A stretch of 64,000 bases of DNA from Arthrinium phaeospermum (GCA_006503535.1 QYRS01000006.1:3534001-3598000), one strand, 5' to 3'; shown: positions 11,204 through 23,440, counted from the stretch's first letter. Notes: a model not told the origin generated them from the letters alone. Numbers and translations: made by a program.

Positions 11204-13286
11204 TCAGATAATGGCCCTCGGTGCCCGCCAGCCCCAAGAATCTGTAGCCGCATCTCCTACCGCATGTGCACCCAATTCACTCATCCGCGGACAATCCTGA
11301 AACGGCTCACAATCCGGCCGACACACCACCCCCTCCGCCGGCACCTCCCCCGTCGCGAAGTACCTCTTGATATAGTCCTCCCTGCACCTCCCCGGCGAGA
11401 ATAAGCTGCCATGCCCCGCATTCTCCTGCACCAACACCCGCGACCCCGGATGCCCCCGCGCCATCGCCACCGCATTGGCCAGCGGCGTCACGGGATCGTA
11501 CCGGCTCGACACGAACAAGATGGGCGCCGCCGGCACGCCCCGACGTCTGCGCGCGTCCGCGGCGGGCGTGGTCCAGGGCCCGTCGAAGCGGTACCGGGGC
11601 CGGACGCGCCACCCGGAGCACCCCAGCCGGACCTGGGCCTCGAGGTAGGCGAAGTCGGCGTTCTGCCGCTTCTGGAGGTCGGCCACGTAGTCGGCGAACT
11701 GGGCCGCGGTCAGGTTCGTTTGCGGCTCGCCGTCGCCGCAGGCCACGGCGGTCATGACGTCGGGGCCCCACGTGTAGGCCGGGGGCTCCGTCTTGTTATG
11801 GGTGCTGCAGCTGTCCCTGTGGGTGGGCGCCTGATTCAGGCTCGAGTAGAGCAGCGTCAGGTTGCCCTGCATCGCGTCGGACAGCAGACGGGCCAGGGCG
11901 GGGAAGTCGCGCTGGGGCTGGTAGAGCGCGTGGAAGATGGCTTCGAGGGCGTCGTGCTTGGTGACGGCGACGAAGGTGTTGGTCTCGGTCCCGGGCGCGA
12001 CGTGGGGGATGGGCTCCGCCTCCAGCTCAGCGAGGAAATGGCGCACACGGTCCCGGATGGCCGTCGCGTCAAAGTCGTCGGGGCCATACAGGGCGCATGC
12101 CGGCCCGCCGCGGAAACAGGTTTCCCAGAAGTGGTCCAAGACGTGCTGGGTATCCTCGAGGGCGGCGTGCCATGACTTTAAGGTTGCCACATTAGCCTGC
12201 TGATTTTTCCACTCAACGGAATACGACCTGAGTAGAGAAGGAGCGGGTGGGGGTGGGCTCCGGTCCCCTTGGGTATTCACTTACCGACGAGTAATAGTCG
12301 TTGACATCCTCTACCGCCTCTAGAATGACGCGCCCGACCCGTCCGGGGAACATGGAAGCGAAGTAGTTACCAAGAGCCGACCCGTAAGAAAAACCCCAAT
12401 ACTGGATGCGAGGCGTGGGATCCGCCTCCGTGTCATCGCCCGCTGACCGCAACTCGACTCGCTGTGCCTCGCCGTCATCCGCACCGACCCGGATCGTGGA
12501 AGTGTTGTCCGACCCCGCCAGCGTCTCTTTCCGCAGCTCGTCCAATTTGTCCACGATAGCCACCATATCCCTCGCCACGCTGCTGGTGGACATGAACCCC
12601 CAAATCCCCCCCTCCTCCCCCGCCGCCTCGTTCCTCCCCTCGCACATCCTCCCGAACCCCCGCGCCCGCGCCATAGCCCTCCTCACCCGATCTAGATCCC
12701 CACGTAGCCCGTCCGCTCCCGCCTCGCCCACGGCCCCCAGACCGCGGTCCGTCCACCACGCCGTCCCGCGCGCGAACTCGTCGCCCCCGTAGCAGTCAGC
12801 GCGCGGCTCCGTCAGCCCGACGCCCCGCGGGTCGAAGCTGAGGATCTCGTAGTGGCGGCCGAGCTCCTCGCTGTCGGCGGTGCGCTGGATTAGTTGGCTG
12901 GCGCGCAGCATGAAGCCGACGCCCGAGCCCGAGGGGCCGCCGGGGTTGACGAGGATGGTGCCGCCGTGGCGGGGGTCGGATTCGGGGACCGTGGCGGGGC
13001 GGGCGATGAGGGCGAGGGTCACGGTGGAGGTGGTGGTGTTGTTAGCAAGGTCGACGGCGGACTCCGCCGCGAGCCAGTCGAGGGGGACGAGGAGCTTGGC
13101 GCATTTGTACGTGTTGTCGTAGCAGCTGGTGTAGTTGAGTGAGGTGGAAGGCGTCACGGCGTTCCAATTGAAGTCCGAGATTGCGGGGACAGAGGCGGCA
13201 ATGGCAAGATTGGCGACAGCGAGAAGGCCACCCGTCAGCAGGGATAAGCTTCGACCCGCATGCTGGCGAGCGCGCGGTCGTCTCAT
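11204..13286 (-). CDS. Secreted S33/TAP-like alpha/beta hydrolase
   Basis: The 673-aa product starts with a basic N-terminus and hydrophobic core (LLTGGLLAVANLAIAAS), a signal peptide or anchor. The alpha/beta-hydrolase fold shows VNPGGPSGSG (oxyanion loop), FDPRGVGLTEP and a triad of Ser300 (GFSYGSALG), Asp577 (SSRYDPVTPL) and His605 (NAGHGSL). The C-terminal part matches the TAP-like domain of tripeptidyl-aminopeptidase-type hydrolases, so it probably releases N-terminal peptides or hydrolyses esters outside the cell. Exons are 13286-12289 and 12227-11204. The frame closes only if the first exon ends before GTCGGT, 4 nt upstream of a perfect GTAAGT; using GTAAGT leads to an early stop. The 4-nt word GTCG flanks both splice sites. 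This is either a non-canonical donor or a recent frameshift. The upstream ATG at 13352 is possible but would bury the signal sequence. Confidence 0.75.
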
Positions 13287-13545
13287 CGTCAATCGGGCTT
13301 CAAGTACAATTAGGATTGTCCCGACATCAAACAACTTGTTGCTAGACTGCAACGCAAGTTCTTGGCCTTTTCAATTGTCAGATTGGTGAGATGTGAGCGC
13401 TTATCTACTCATGACACTGAGTGACGCGTTCGGAGCAATTGGCTGCCTTGTCTGTGCCGCATGGGTTATTTGGTGGCGGCGTATTCCGAAGCCGATGACC
13501 AGGGGCAATTAAATCCCGAACCCCACCCTATGCCGAAGCGTTGGA

Positions 13546-15396
13546 CTAGATCAGATAAATGTCCGAAAAAGTTATTGGCTCAACGTCAAAAGCTTCTCCC
13601 GACATGAACCCATGTAAATAGCTGCAAAACGTAGTGTCAGCTGCTGCCCGTTCGCAGAAAATGATTCCCAAAGTAGTGGTGATACAAAGGGCTTACCATT
13701 CACCAACAAGCTCATACCGCTTGGGCGCATTGGTCGACGTTGGCGAGGGCTCCGTCGGCCGCAGTGCGAGCGGCACACGGCCCCCGGAGAAGACCCCCAC
13801 GACATCACCGACGCGAACGGTGCCGTCTACCAACCCCATGAGACCGCCCTCCGCGACGACAAAAGCGCGGCCGCTGAGAGCACTGTACAGCGCGTCTTTA
13901 TAGCGCTTGGCCAACGCTGTATCGCATATTTTTCCTTGCATCTGGCGTGACCAGGCGAGCCAGAGCGGATCGGCCGCATTTGGACCAAGCACGGTTGCGT
14001 TCCTACTTGGGCCTTTCATACGTACCCGTGCAGCAACCAGGGTCCTTCGAAAAGCGTCGTCGAAGTCGTCGGTGTTGATCATATGGCGGGCCACGGCCTC
14101 AATGTGCTGGATGGCCCGGTATATTCCCTCCTGGCTGTCAAAGTCGTCTGATTCGAAACCGTGCCGCCACTTGACACGATCTACGATCTTGCCCCGGAGA
14201 CGGAGGGTGTTTTTCTCGATACGGAAAAACGAAGGTTCATGCAGCAGTCTGCCCGCCGCTCGGTATCCGTTGGGCCAGAGAAGGATCCGCTTTCCGCGCA
14301 GAACTGTCCAATCTGGACACCATGTGGGCAGACCCTCAATCCCCCCCTGGACGTTTCTGTTGTGATGGGTCAGGACCCCTAGTGTTCCCGAGGTCTCCAT
14401 CATGACCTCGGCCACATCTTTGTACAAGTCCACGACGGAGCGGGTGTAGTCCGGCGCCAGGCGTGGGCTCTCCGCAATGAGCTTGTATAAGCTGTAGATC
14501 TTGTCCCGCGGGTCCAGGGCCTGGTGGCCGCGAAACCGGTACACCACTGCGGCCAGGTCGGGCCGACGCCCTGGCTCCGATGTCTGATAGGCCTGTCTCG
14601 TAGACCACATGTGGTGGATGGGGGTGGTGGCAATGTGCCGGATAAGCCGGTGATGATCGGGCCGTAGCAAGCCATTGAACTTGTAGTCGACCAAGACCTG
14701 CAGAGCCTTTCCAAAGACCTCATTGGGAAGTTCTACTGTTCCGCAGACGAAGACCACCTGTCGGGCCACGGCGTACTCCTGAACTACCCAGGCGCGCATC
14801 CACCAGGGACGCTGCATGAGTCGCAGCAGCCTCTGCCAAGACTCAGCCCTCCGGGGATCGTTGAGCATGGCAGTTATGAGATGGTGATGCTCAGTGCCGA
14901 TGTTTATCTCGGACAACTCGGAAAGCAGGCCGACTGCTTCATCGCTGCCTTCGGCTCGTGGTCCGAGAAACACCACGACTCTGCCCGCGTTCTCGTAGAT
15001 GGCCCACATCCTCTGGACGTGGGTGCTGACTTCGGACACGTCGGACTGGTTGATGCATAGCGCATCGGCCCAAATAACCCGGTTCCCGTTTTCGAGCCGC
15101 AGATGGCGTAAGGTCGTCTCCAGATTTTTGGTCACCGAAAAGGGATGGTCATTGACACTGATCTGGACCTTGTCGGTTGCGTCGCCCCATGTATACGACA
15201 GGGCTTCATATTGATTCTGTGTCTCCCCGATAGTGGATTCCAGCAGCTGACATTGGATGGGGTCGTCAAATCCACCCGGTAGCAGAACGAAGAATCTGGT
15301 TGCCCATTGGTGTGCTTGTGTAGACTTGTTATTCTTGACACGGGCTGTGAGAGCGCGATACAGGCCGCGAGCAGAAGTGGGGCGCGACACACTCAT
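13546..15396 (-). CDS. HET-domain protein
   Basis: Two exons, 15396-13697 and 13621-13546. The 75-nt intron (GTAAGC...TTGCAG) restores the conserved end VGECYLHGFMSGEA, so the apparent stop just after the first exon is an intron artefact. Product 591 aa. The HET domain occupies about residues 62-215: YEALSYTWGD, then RVIWADALCINQSDVSE, MWAIYENAGRVVVFLG and WWMRAWVVQEYAVA. The C-terminal half has the usual LPTWCPDW and LRLRGKIVD segments. HET-domain proteins mediate heterokaryon-incompatibility cell death, where the HET domain acts as the death effector; many copies in a genome have no proven role. It shares the 4-15 kb region with the protease/gasdermin pair. It is divergent from the type III PKS. 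Confidence 0.93.
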
Positions 15397-16286
15397 TGCA
15401 AGAGCATCAAAGGCAAGGCACTAGCCGGCCGGATGAGCTACTCCCGGTCAAAAAAGGAACCAGCTGAACATTTTTGTGTATGGTCAATCGATCCCGCTTA
15501 CGAGAGCGCAGATTCGATCTGGCCGAGCGGGGAACAATGCCAATGAACCCCAAGTCGCCGAGCTGATGATAAAGTACTTAGTGACAGGGGTTCATCTGGC
15601 CAATGGCGACGCACTAGGCGGGGCCTTCTGGGAGTCAATGGAGCGTGCCCTCCCCGTGTCGCCCACGCGCTCGCCCACTCGTGCTACCAATTAATAAAGG
15701 ATAGGAAGCCGATTCAATCGTGTACCAAATAGCCCCGATGGGTAAAACTCTCTATCCAAGTGATACGCAAGTATCGCATAAGAAGCAGCAGATTGTGCCA
15801 TAAGAACCGGCCACTGGCATGGGTGGTCAGAAACTAGCCCATCTTCTCGGGTCGGGCCCCGCCTTGACCGATCAAAACCCAGCTGACTTACACTAAGTTC
15901 TCAGCCCCAAGCAATACCGATAGACTTGTCCAAGCTGCTTTTTACTACCACCTCCCAAGGGTGCCCCCTTGCCCTTGCGGGCTAATTCTTGCAGTACGGG
16001 ACGGGTTTTTTGGTGTGGCGGTCCGTAATTGTGACCAATTAACGAAACTATCGTTGAGATCAGAGGTTTCAGCTGCTTGGTCTTATTCTTACCTACATTG
16101 ATCAGGGTGTGAAGACAAGGCAGGCACGCAATCAGATTCCGAGTCTGGGAGATACCTCGAAGGTAATTATTGATCTGCGTGCTGGAATATCGAAGACACA
16201 TATAAGCGCACACCCCCTATCTAGATCGATGAATATCATTTTGTGTCACAGGAAAGATAGACTCGTACCCTTTCACTAACATCACC
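15397..16286. promoter_or_regulatory. Divergent promoter region with TATA-like site
   Basis: This 890-bp region lies between the HET gene (minus) and the type III PKS gene (plus). A TATAAG element at 16201-16206 is 81 bp upstream of the PKS start codon and could be its core promoter. No gene was recognised in the rest. Confidence 0.4.
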
Positions 16287-17563
16287 ATGGTCATAAGAAC
16301 GAATCCCCCCAGGCTTTGGATCACAGGTGTCGGGTCACAGTATCCCCCGCACACTCAAACTCCCGAAACATTCGAAGACTTCGCCAGAAGGTTTTATGAC
16401 GTGGAAAAGCCTGGGTACGTGTAGCTAGACGAAACGCTCGGCTGCCAGTATTTAAGCATCGTTCTGACCACAAGACACAACTCTGCAGTCTACAAAAGCT
16501 CCTCCAAATCAACCGCCGCACCGGCATCGACGCCCGCCCCGCCATCCACCACTACGAGACCGGCTTCGGCTGCGGGCCCGAACCGCCTAGCATCCAAGAC
16601 CTCGATGCTTTCTTCCGCGAGCACGGCGTCAACCTAGCGGTGCAGGCCTGCACCAAAGCCCTGGCGGAGTGGGGCGGCCGCCGTTCCGACATCACCCACA
16701 CCGTCGCCGTCACCTGCACGAACCAGGGCAACCCGGGCTACGACGTGCTCGTGAACCGCCAGTTGGGCCTTGAAAATAGTGCGGAGAGCCTGCTCCTCCA
16801 CGGCGTGGGCTGCGCCGGCGGCGCCGCCATCCTGCGCGCCGCGTCCCACCTCGCTCTGAGCGCCGCGGCCAGGGGCAGGCCGGCGCGCATCCTTTGCTAC
16901 GCGTGCGAGCTCTGTACGCCGACCGTGCGGCGCGAGCTGGCCGAGGCGGAGGCCTGTACTGATATGGCCAAGCTCGGCATCGCGGGCACACTGTTCTCCG
17001 ACGGAGCCGCGGCCTTTGTGTTGTGCAATGACGCTGGTTTGCTGAGTGGAGGCAATGGGGATGGCGGCAGTAGCCGGCCGCTATTCGAGGTCCTGGAGTG
17101 GGGGAACGCGACTATCCCGGATACTGTACAAGAGATGAGCTTTCTGGCGGAGACGGACGGGTTCCGTGCCGTGATCAGTCGCGAGGCGGCCGAGCACACC
17201 AGGAAAGCCATCCTCCCGCTATTTCGGCAGCTCTGCTCGTCGTTGCCGAACTGCAACGACATGCAAGCCGAGCCCGCTCACTTCGACTGGGCGCTGCATC
17301 CTGGAGGCAAGACCATCATCGCGGGCGCCCAGGAGGAGCTCGGGCTCTCGGACGACCACCTGCGGGCTACCAAGGAGATCTACCGTACCAGGGGGAACTC
17401 GTCCAGCGTCTCGGTGTTGGCGGTGTTGGATCTGCTGCGTCGGCGTGGGCGGGGGAGAGAGCATGTGGTCGTTACTTCGTTCGGACCAGGATTGGTGTGT
17501 GAGATGGTATTGTTAAAGCGTTGCCGCCTTGTTGGCACAGCAGGAGTCGGGCTTGGCGGTTAA
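16287..17563 (+). CDS. Type III polyketide synthase (chalcone/stilbene synthase family)
   Basis: Two exons, 16287-16414 and 16489-17563. The 74-nt intron has a GTACGT donor, CTGAC branch and CTGCAG acceptor. The product is 400 aa, the usual length for the family. The catalytic triad is intact: Cys151 (LLLHGVGCAGG), His313 (WALHPGGKTI) and Asn346 (RGNSSSVSV). The C-terminal SFGPGLVCEMVLL is the conserved GFGPG loop with Gly replaced by Ser. The enzyme is a homodimeric, ACP-independent synthase that extends an acyl-CoA with malonyl-CoA to resorcylic, pyrone or phloroglucinol-type products. Starter and ring type cannot be read from sequence. A divergent HET gene and a convergent ankyrin gene flank it, and no tailoring enzyme is adjacent. 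It could act alone or with the PKS/NRPS pair 6 kb further on; the latter is speculation. Confidence 0.95.
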
Positions 17564-17986
17564 GATCCTAACTACATTGACACTCCACTGAAGTTGCTAC
17601 GTCATATTCTGCCAAGGTTATATTTGCACACGTATAACCTACTTTTTCTACTCGTTCGAATGGTAACAGCACATCACCGTGAGATTGTTTGTAATCCGTG
17701 TTTGTACTGGGTCTATTATCCCTTTCGATTTGAAACTGGACTAAACACAAAACGCCAAAAGCAATGCCACCCATACTCCAACAGATGCGCACTAATTTCA
17801 GCCTTAAACCAGCAAGAACCTGCGGGCCAACAAGATCCTGAGCTCTCTTGTACCTTTTAGTGGTGACTGGTTGGCCAATGAAGCATCGATAGATGTCAGC
17901 TTTCACAATGTGTTGCCAGGAGACAGGCAGTCCATGAGTGGATAATGAAAAGATACTAGCGAGAAACCTCATCATGTGCACTTGTG
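17564..17986. other. Convergent 3' region, no gene seen
   Basis: This 423-bp region lies between the stop codons of the type III PKS (plus) and the ankyrin protein (minus). It should hold both 3' UTRs. No specific signal was recognised. Confidence 0.4.
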
Positions 17987-20900
17987 TCAGTCGTCGAAGT
18001 TTAACCAGTCCTCGAGCCAATCATCATTTCCGGCTTCTTCTTCATCCACCACGCCGCCTGTTATCTGTAGTGGTTTCCTCGACTGGAATCTTTCTCCGGT
18101 CATATCGTCTTGTGCAGTGAGTGCTCGGCCCTCCAAGTCGACGACACTAGACCAGACAGTGGTATTGTAGGCGCCGCCTCTTCCTGGGGCGAGTTCGTAT
18201 CGCATGAAGTCGGTAGAAGCTCCTGTCAGATCTCTAGGGGCGACGGTGAGCAGTGGCTCCGCTATCATGGGGTTGGCATCGATGTCTTGTTGCATTGGGT
18301 TTGGAGTGTCTTGTTGGTTTTTGTTGCGTCCTCGCTTGTTGAAATAGTCTTGGAAAACTTGACATTTTCTTCGATGGCCGTCAAGCTCAAGGTCGTGATA
18401 CTTGTTCTGGTAATATAAGTCATCACAGATGCAATTCTCTTCAAATGCATGCCGATCCTCTTCGTCCCAAGGCCTATTGTCCCTCAGCATACTTTCGGCT
18501 ACATAGTGAGTCCGTTCAGAGGCAAACATGATTGCTCGAAAGTACTGCCTCCTATAGATGCCTTTGGTTTGAACGCAACTTCCTAATAGCAGCTCAATCA
18601 TATCAATGCGTCCGTGTTCAGCAGCACCCTCTAACGCAGTTCTGCCCTGTTCGGTGGCGCTAGGGGCATTGCAGTCGGCGCCACAGCTAAGCAGCAACGT
18701 GGCTAACTGAAAATGACCCATCATGGCAGCAACCTGAAGCGCAGTGACACCTCCAAAGGGAGCAATGGGAGAATTAACTTTCGCACCAGCCTCAAGGAGC
18801 CTCTTGACTAGACTCAGGTTTCCTTTCTCGCAAGCAGTCTGCAAAGCATCTCTTCCGTACTTGATAGTTGGCGCGCGGGCGTTTACATCTGCGCCAAGTT
18901 CTAGAAGACGTATAGCGACACAATCGAATCCGGCTTCAATAGCCGCTTGTAGAATGGTAGATTCGTTATTTTCCTTCCAGTACTTCACGTCCGCAGCCAA
19001 ATCGATCAAATCATGGATAAGTAGCGGATCGACGGGGTTAAAACGATTCGAACTTTGCAGGGCAGAAAGGACGTCCATTGCGCCGGGGTTCGGAATATAT
19101 CGAAGTAAGAAATGCACCGTGGCTCGGCTGGCTCCTACTCCGACTGCTAAACCCAACAATGAGTAGGCGCCATCAAGTATGGCTGCTGATGTAAATTTGA
19201 GTACCCTATAGACATCGCAATATCTTTCTAGGTAATGGTTTTCGTTGAGGTCGTAAGCTTTATCAAAAAAGAAGTCAGACACTTTAATGATAGGTGTATC
19301 AGCCAATTCTCTCACAAAGACGTTGAAGTAGCTATCTCTCAAGAGATGGGCTTCACACCCCTTGAAAAGCCCAGAGCAAATAAACATCTCAAGTGTCTCG
19401 ATATCCTGGAACGAAGCAGCAATTAGGATTGCAGCCAGCTCAAGATACGAAAGCGTGTGGTCACTGCTGGATGCGGTTGCTGCTCGGAGGCCAAGCATGT
19501 ATTCAATCATCGAACGATCATTCGAGGTCGCAACGGTAAGAACATTTGCTAGCAAGGCAAACGGATCGTAATGTAGATGCTCTCGTTCTTTCAGAGAGCT
19601 GATAAGGCTTGTTTTGCCCATAACAATGGCGTTGCCGAGGGCAGTTTCTCCGTCTCCGCAACTTTCGGTCCAAGGGAGAGCTCCAAGATCAATATGCTCA
19701 AACAGGCCAAGGCAGTCGTTCTGAACAAGAGATGTAAGGATACGAGCTGTGATGTCTACAGGAGACTCCAAAAGCTTCTGTGATATCTCGAATATGGCTT
19801 GTTCAATGGCTTCCATAATGTCTTCTTCGAGAAGCTTTGCCCCAGCCCGAAGTAGCAAACTAATCGCTCCGGTCTGGCGATGAATCAGTGCCGCTCTCAG
19901 GGGGGTCCGAGCCTGCCTGGGAATCAAAGGAGGGAAAATCTCAGGTTTGCCGTAATACCTGCCCATGGCTGTGTACCTTGAGCTCCAATTTACATCCACG
20001 CCGGCTCTTAGGAGGATGTCGATTGCGTCGAGATTTCCAATTGCAGCAGCGGTTATCAAGGCTTCCCCCCAGATCATACTTTGTGATTCCAACTCCTGAG
20101 CTTGAGACAAAACACCCAATAGCTTTGGGACCAGTTTCTTGTCCGGGCTATATGCAGCCTCAACTAGCGGCATGAAATGCACCATCTCTGATGTTTCCTC
20201 TGCAGCCCATCCTATGCCATATCCTTGAGGGATCGTATCTCGTAGCAATCTAACCCCACAGAGTATGCTGTATTCAATAAACTCCTGGTTATTGAATCTG
20301 ATTGCGTATAGTAACACAGAGGCCGGAGAGTGCAGGTGCGTGGTGTTCTCTATTTGCCAGAGCTTTTCGAGAAGCAAAGCGGCCGCCTTTTCGTTGCGTT
20401 GACCCTCGCCTAGCCAAGAAAGAATTCTCAGGAGCGTGGATTCTCTGATGTCTCTGCATCGAGCCAAAATCCAACCGACGATTTTGACGGTGTTGCGTGC
20501 CATCCAGGAATTATGATACGATCTATCTTTGGGCCAAATAGAACGAACTGTATTGATGCCAGTCTCATCGACATGAGCGCCGTGTGACAGAAGATAGTTC
20601 GCTGTTCTGACATCGCCTCTGTTTAGGGCTACTTCGATCGGTGGTAACGTTCTGTTATGGTGTAGGTCCCAAAAAATCGGTCTGTTGAAACGTGTTTTCA
20701 CACTCGGGTTGCACGCGGCGAGCGTTTCAAGGAGGTCCAGTCGGCCCGAGCGAATAATGCTAGCAACGGCCTCATCAAGAACGACTTGGATAGTCCAGTC
20801 TTCGGAAGAAAAGATGTCATTGAAAGAGGAGCCTATCTTCAAGTAGGTCTCGATCATACTTATCACACACCGGTCGTATGTTTCCGGATCACTGTCGAGC

Positions 20901-21856
20901 TTTTGGAACAGAATGTTGTTGGACAGGAGGAAGGTCAAAACCTCCAGCATGGCGTGGAGACTGCTTAGCCCCTGGCCATGGGTAATTTGATAAGCTCGTT
21001 CGTTGTGAGTGATTGGGGCTCCATCAGGCATGTAACAACGTATTTCGCGGTGAATGGAGTTGAAGTGGCACATAACCTCCCCGAAAGCAGTGGTCCTGAG
21101 GTTTAGACCAAGACTTATAATGTCTGAAATGGCGCTGAATCTGGAAAGATGGTTGGATGCTTGGCTAGTGCTCAGGCGAAAAGTGAAGTCTTTATCCAAC
21201 AATTAGCGGTTGTTCTCCGTGGGCTAAAAGAACGAACGTACAGTCGCTAAGCTTCGATTGAAATTGCAGCCAGGGCAAGTTTGGTGCCATGGAGACACTC
21301 GTGGGAACAGGTGTACTGACAGTAACCACCAAATCAGACGGTATCTCCGGACTTGGTGCTGAGAAGTGTCAGGGTTTGAGGTTTTGTTTTGCGGAAAGTA
21401 ATGAGCATCGCCCTCGGGGATAATTCAAGGGTCCGAGACGGGAATTCATGGGTGTGTACGTACATGTGCGGTAAGAGGGTCTTCCCAGAGCGAACCCGTG
21501 GTTCCTCCATCCTGTTTTCATTCTTTCTGGGGGTACCTGTACTCCAGACGCAAAGACCAGGCTGTCCTTATGGCTGACCTTCCGTTTCTTGACCGCGTAG
21601 GAGACGTACTTCCAGTCCTTCTCTGAAAGATTCTTTTTCAACTTCCACCGGCCTAGCTGCTGGGTCCATTGCTTTGGACTGATACAACATTATTCAGCTG
21701 TCTATTCGTTACGGCGACGTGAAATTGAAGACCAACGTACCTTGCTGTGAATCCATATTTCTCTTTGAATATCTTTTGTATCTCCTTCAGAGATTTTCTC
21801 TCAATGATGTACATGGTTCGGATCTCATCAAAATGAAGATGCCAGTTGAACTCCAT
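17987..21856 (-). CDS. Clr5-domain ankyrin-repeat protein
   Basis: Four exons on the minus strand: 21856-21741, 21678-21464, 21358-21242 and 21189-17987, giving 1216 aa. Introns are 62, 105 and 52 nt with good donors and CTGAC or CTAAT branch sites. Residues 1-60 form a Clr5 domain (WHLHFDEIRTMYIIERKSL, then GRWKLKKNLSEKDW), named after a fission-yeast heterochromatin factor and common at the N-terminus of fungal ankyrin proteins. A linker with LPWLQFQSKL, typical of this subfamily, leads into a long helical part. Ankyrin repeats are clearest in the last third, e.g. RLLELGADVNARAP, RLLEAGAKVNSP, LLLSCGADCNAP and ELLLGSC. Its partner is unknown; such proteins are numerous in ascomycetes and often lie in variable regions. 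The start follows from the domain beginning at MEFNW; a possible upstream ATG at 21925 adds an unconserved extension. Confidence 0.88.
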
Positions 21857-22717
21857 GCTTGTCGTAGCGATGAGTGGAGAAAATGTCGACGAGGAGAAGC
21901 GAGCTACGGCGAGGGGAGGAAACAAGAGCTAGAGTCTGCGCGGTCTGTGTTAGGGATGGAATGCTGACTTCGATTAGGGCAATGTGGTAGCTATCAACGG
22001 GAGGGTGTTGATTTCGACGAAGCAGAGAGACCAGATGTTGCTAGAGTGCGTTGGGGGAGGTGATTTAATCTCCAGGGTTAGATTGACAGAAGGTGAATGA
22101 ATTGGGATCAGTTCCGACGTCCTGAGAGAAGGGGTTTTGTGTCATTTTAATGTCGGGTGGAAAGCTGGCTGAGCCTCATGCAGCACAGCAAGCCGCGTAT
22201 GCGCTTCCCGATTGTCATGTGCTGATTCGCTTGCTCTGGAATTCCCCCCGCATGTGCCCATTGAGCGACAAGTGTGTTGTGCTCTCCTGATTGGACACAT
22301 CTACAATTTCCACCCCACTTCATACCACCTATCTCTGGCATTGAAAGGTAGGGTTGGTATCTTGATCGATTGGTCAACTCTACAGTTTCCACTCGGTACG
22401 TACCAGTAATCTTGATACCAAAGGGCTGGCCAGGGGTCAAACTAGAAACCCAGTCATTTTCTACACCGAACAAGCTCCCTAATTGGAGAGATCTAGAATG
22501 TCCTCCATGATCTATAGCGATGCGAGAAATTAGGTAATTGCCTTGTCGAAGAACTTCATGTCGCCGACAAGGAGCGACACTGACATATATAATTCGACAA
22601 AAACCTTCATCCATGCTAACTGTCTGACCCATCCAGCGATGTATGACAAAGCCTTCAGAAGTTAACGAGTTTTCATCTCAAAAATTGTAACATTGCCACT
22701 TGCTCTGAGCTCCAAGG
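21857..22717. other. Divergent intergenic region, doubtful ORF
   Basis: This 861-bp region lies between the Clr5-ankyrin gene (minus) and the 217-aa repeat protein (plus). A 161-codon minus-strand frame (22147-22632) contains a segment, PGQPFGIKITG, followed by a possible GTACGT donor, but I could not build a convincing gene from it. No other signal was seen. Confidence 0.3.
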
Positions 22718-23440
22718 ATGTCTTCTCAGACTGTTGTTCCAACTTCACCTGACCAGGCCAATGCAGGCCAAGACGCTGGCCCAGGCCGTGTAGGTTACCC
22801 CTCCGTATCATTGGAGAATACTTGTCTTCCAATTTCGACTGAGAACTGACACCAACAGGCCGCCAAGCGTGACAAGGTTAAATTGAAACACGGAATGTGT
22901 GGTGGTGACCATGTTGAGGACAACAGCGAGACGTGCAATCCGCCTTGGTCGTCCAAGAAGTCTTCCAAGAAGAACAAATCAAAGCGGCTACAGATTCTTC
23001 GCGCCTCGAGTCCAGCAGACACCCATGCCTCCCCAACCATGGCCAGCGGCAGCTTCGCATCCTACCAGGCGCTGCCGTATATCCACGTTGACAACGGGCT
23101 CACGTACAGCTCCTCTCATCGCGTGTACGGTTCAGCCACTAAAACTGGAGACTATCCAGCTGCGGCTGAAGCCTGCTCACCCATGAATCGTTGGCTGAAC
23201 GAAAGCCGCCAGGACGAACCCTTTCATGCATTCAATCTTGACACCGGCGGTTACTCCAACGATCGCACTGCGCATGGCTCTTTTCATGCGACCCAATGGC
23301 TAGACCAGACCGGCCATGACGAGCCCTTCAGTATTTTTACTATGAACCATGGTGACCACTCTGACGATAGAGCCGCTGGAGCAGACTTTGATTCGTTGTG
23401 GGCTGGTTACACATCTGAGCTTGAAGAAGGCGATATCTAA
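22718..23440 (+). CDS. Orphan 217-aa protein with two internal repeats
   Basis: Exons 22718-22789 and 22859-23440 are joined by a 69-nt intron with a GTAGGT donor, CTGAC branch and CAACAG acceptor, in phase 0. The product has a polar N-terminus, then a Lys-rich stretch (WSSKKSSKKNKSKR, about 47-60) that could be a nuclear localisation signal. A tandem pair of about 36-residue repeats covers about residues 130-205. The shared pattern is WL-x(5)-DEPF-x-x-F-x(5)-G-x-x-S-x-DR (WLNESRQDEPF and WLDQTGHDEPF). There is no signal peptide or membrane segment. No family is recognised. It ends 496 bp from the convergent PKS stop. A plain hypothetical gene; the clean intron and repeat conservation support it being real. 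Confidence 0.6.

Noticed and set aside
13572..13693. Apparent stop ending the HET protein at VGEW
   Set aside because: A 75-nt intron with good borders restores the conserved HET C-terminus (VGECYLHGFMSGEA), so the gene is not truncated.
22147..22632. 161-codon minus-strand frame with PGQPFGIKITG
   Set aside because: Possible exon, but no consistent second exon or family could be found; kept only as a note in the intergenic entry.
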